Source of the DNA: Myxococcales bacterium
Lineage (GTDB): Bacteria > Myxococcota > Polyangia > Nannocystales > Nannocystaceae
Assembly: GCA_016793465.1 (NCBI GenBank)
Contig: JAEUJW010000038.1
Span: 124,001 to 188,000 of the forward strand
Direction of reading: 5' to 3'
Length of the DNA stretch: 64,000 nt
Shown: piece after piece, positions 63,201 through 64,000 of the stretch
How positions within the stretch are numbered: position 1 is the stretch's first letter
How the letters are laid out: each line of letters begins with the position of its first letter
Made by a program: the position numbers and the translations under genes
The notes under the pieces: model-generated
The model's database searches: none
The model's input: the letters and a program-made list of their open reading frames with translations, nothing else
Told to the model about the DNA's origin: nothing

Positions 63201-64000
63201 GGCTGGGCGAGCTCGTCGTCGCGGAAGGCGGACTGGACGGGCTGGTCGCGATGGACGGGCTGGGTGGGGGCGGGCTCGTCGTCGTCGCGGAAGGCGGCCT
63301 CGGCGGAGTAGGCGGGTTCTTCGTCGTCGCGGAAGGCGGGCTGAGCGGGCTCGTCGTCGTGGAAGGAGGGGTGGGCGGGCTCGGCGGCGTGGGTGGTGTC
63401 GTCGTCGCGGTAGGAGGGGTGGGCGGGCTCGGCGGCGAAGGTGGTGGTGTCGTCGCGGAAGGCGGGCTCGGCCGGCGGGGTGTAGGGGGTCTCGTCGTCG
63501 TCGAAGAACGCCGGGGAGACGGCGCGGGACGGAGGCGTGGTGGGGTGGTCGCCGGCGGACGGGCGGGCCCGCGGGGGCGGGGCGGAGCGGGGCGGAGGAG
63601 GCGCCTCGTCGAGCACTTCGTCGGCCTCGAGCTCCTCGGCTTCATCCTCTTCGGGGGCGTGGTTGCGGAGGGCTGCGGAGCGCCAGCCGGCGGCGTCGGG
63701 GGTCGGGTCGTCGTCGGCGGGCGGTGGTTCGTCGCGCCGGAGCTGACGGAAGGGGAAGCTCTGGGGTGCCTGCGAGGTGATGCGCGGCGGGAGGGCGATC
63801 TCACCGTCGTCGATGAACGCCGAGCGGCCGGGGCTCATCGGCACCGGCGCGGGGATCGGCGGGGGCAGGCGGTGGCGGGGGCGGACCTCGGTGACGAGGG
63901 CGGAGTCGAGGAGCTCGGGCTCTTCGGCCTCGAGCTCCTCGGCGGATGCGACATCGTCGTCGGAGAGGTCGCCCTCGAGCAGGTCGGGGACGTTTTCGCG
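60254..64000 (-). CDS. Large pseudokinase with repeat-rich N-terminus and TonB/AgmX-like C-terminus (5 prime end outside window)
   Basis: At least 1248 residues; the frame is still open at the right edge. Order: acidic, repetitive N-terminal region with about a dozen PAFRDDDEPA-type units, then DDDEWVPxPP units; a kinase-like domain (about 62130-61250); a transmembrane helix (ISVAIIIACLVVLAILLI, near 60830); a Lys/Pro/Glu periplasmic linker with two exact 10-residue repeats; a C-terminal domain (KIKALEPRVRSSCGGKSGLA, MSVRVSVAASGATKVAITDS) of the TonB/AgmX type. The kinase-like part has lost catalytic residues: VAIK reads VAVR, HRDxKxxN reads HSDLNSST, DFG reads DVG, and the Gly loop is TRGMAT. 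So it is probably a non-catalytic signalling scaffold. Confidence 0.88.
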   Translation of the reverse strand, partial: RENVPDLLEGDLSDDDVASAEELEAEEPELLDSALVTEVRPRHRLPPPIPAPVPMSPGRSAFIDDGEIALPPRITSQAPQSFPFRQLRRDEPPPADDDPTPDAAGWRSAALRNHAPEEDEAEELEADEVLDEAPPPPRSAPPPRARPSAGDHPTTPPSRAVSPAFFDDDETPYTPPAEPAFRDDTTTFAAEPAHPSYRDDDTTHAAEPAHPSFHDDEPAQPAFRDDEEPAYSAEAAFRDDDEPAPTQPVHRDQPVQSAFRDDELAQPYRDDDAHAAEPAFRDDDEPAQPYRDDDARAAEPAFRDDDEPAPTEPVRRDQPAFRDTTTGPASDPPRYRDPARMFADPDPEADDTVATRVDSDESSLVHAANPTTGLYHRSSDHQSSDAAPHDEGEPTTLYRADDTSDWVVPRPPNLSGAIPVAAIDDDDDDAAWGVPPAVTTPVPAPADATPVSAEDDWRTPPAPPADGWSAPASDDLTATPTEDETTWSPALVASDDAPAARPAAFSGAIPVADQPDDDDDEWVPNPPASSAPPSTPAAAEDEWVPEPPAARPPSTPAATAATDDDEWVPAPPATPAAESEAEDDDEWQPQTPSVNLAPIPTDLGEAFPLDLWSDPDELIGRELGRYRLIKPLTRGMATRVYAGESLEGDRSVAVRVLAPTYSPAEQRARQFLYEAQQFARLRSEHIVEILDTGTTSDHLTYYVMDLLDGDTLAGVVRNEGPIAWQDVAAFGNQICDALIVAANRGLVHSDLNSSTVIRLRPTSEPPPDGERRRDKIKLLDVGVTPLTSAFRNLDNNLALSQGTPPGIAEYMAPEIASGGPPDAHTQIYALGILLYELVTGRTPFRGESFLAVLKKQMYEEPVAPRLVVPEQDIPEAFEQIILKALAKAPEDRYPDLRVLDEALLAVRAREGELRRVTQILSLDPTDWDEEGSRKAAAAARPPSTPVRAAAEPVPLATFAADLKEHNPELAAKVFSNNSGPPEKAPGRAPSQPVTPSALSTPARPAGPSIQLTHLAAPVTAPPPVVPSVQPPPIEVHYAAGASPATSNNIRTISVAIIIACLVVLAILLITEPRGRSTPKGKQDVATKTHQTAPKTKRPKKTEVAEPDATPVKSQPEPVKNQPVVAPTKQPDPEPPTIKQPDPEPPTIKQPDASGLPDKIDSGRIVSKIKALEPRVRSSCGGKSGLAKSTGLKMSVRVSVAASGATKVAITDSWNGTPMGTCTARFLEGSLRGFNATVNGGSAKYTLSF
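60551..60610 (-). repeat. Exact 30-bp tandem duplication inside the pseudokinase gene
   Basis: 60551-60580 and 60581-60610 are identical and a third copy begins at 60611. In frame they encode QPDPEPPTIK twice. Identity at DNA level, including the AT-rich ATTAAA, points to a very recent duplication in the periplasmic linker. Confidence 0.9.
62990..63480 (-). repeat. Degenerate repeat array coding for PAFRDDDEPA-type units
   Basis: A unit of about 30-45 nt coding for PAFRDDDEP, PYRDDDARA or close variants recurs about twelve times. Neighbouring units are nearly identical in DNA, so the array can probably expand and contract in length. Confidence 0.75.

Noticed and set aside
62990..63480. A possible CRISPR array from regularly repeated units
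   Set aside because: The repeats are in frame within a coding sequence and code for PAFRDDDEPA variants; there are no unique spacers or cas genes.

Overview
The window reads as a chromosomal segment of a very GC-rich deltaproteobacterial predator, most like a myxobacterium of the Nannocystaceae (Nannocystis/Plesiocystis type). The grounds are GC-saturated third codon positions, many lipoproteins with Thr/Ser/Pro/Gly linkers followed by Cys-rich or MopE-like repeats, an AgmX/PglI-type gliding-motility protein, Hanks-type kinases with TPR tails and a MYXO-CTERM-like tail. I see no rRNA, tRNA, insertion sequence, prophage or CRISPR array. Coding density is high and most long antisense open frames are GC-driven shadows.

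Layout. 0.2-1.5 kb: small lipoprotein and membrane protein. 1.5-4 kb: fatty-acid/amino-acid catabolic operon (RidA-like, enoyl-CoA hydratase, acyl-CoA dehydrogenase). 4-12 kb: cell-surface block with a barrel-like protein, a protein of ten CX6CX9CX6C modules on polyproline linkers, an ECF sigma / anti-sigma-like / Cys-rich lipoprotein operon, and two tandem paralogous barrel proteins. 12-16 kb: MarR regulator divergent from an AmpG-like permease and an SLC13 carrier. 16-20 kb: M49-type metallopeptidase lipoprotein coupled to an SKI2-like DUF3516 helicase. 20-30 kb: glycine-rich lipoprotein, esterase, purine salvage pair (hpt, add), a nucleotidyltransferase two-gene cassette, a C-type-lectin lipoprotein, a ferritin-like lipoprotein, a DJ-1/PfpI protein and a TlpA-like thioredoxin. 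30-36 kb: FHA/AgmX transenvelope protein, GT-C-like membrane protein, UbiA prenyltransferase, DUF6265 lipoprotein. 36-47 kb: GNAT, small hydrolase, YhhN, DoxX/LysR, GspC-like PDZ, APH kinase, POT transporter, TPR lipoprotein, DUF1415, and a frameshifted macro-domain gene. 47-52 kb: PaoABC-type periplasmic aldehyde oxidoreductase plus a 73-residue Cys protein. 52-64 kb: PhzF, ATP-grasp, membrane propeller protein, GST, TPR kinase, Nudix, and a giant pseudokinase with a TonB/AgmX-like C-terminus that runs off the right edge.

How the parts work together. Three kinase/FHA-type proteins lie in the right half: FHA-AgmX at 30.7 kb, an active-looking TPR kinase at 56.8 kb and the pseudokinase at 60.3 kb. 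Two of them end in the same kind of TonB/AgmX-like periplasmic domain, which suggests a phospho-dependent transenvelope machine (inference). Translation initiation has a striking pattern. About 22 first-in-operon genes have a TANNNT-like -10 box exactly 6-8 nt before the start codon, so transcription probably begins at the start codon (leaderless mRNA). Downstream operon genes mostly use ATGA/GTGA overlaps, and only a few genes carry clear Shine-Dalgarno sequences. A second genome-style signal is the clustering of AT-rich codons into short TTAA-centred islets inside otherwise GC-saturated genes.
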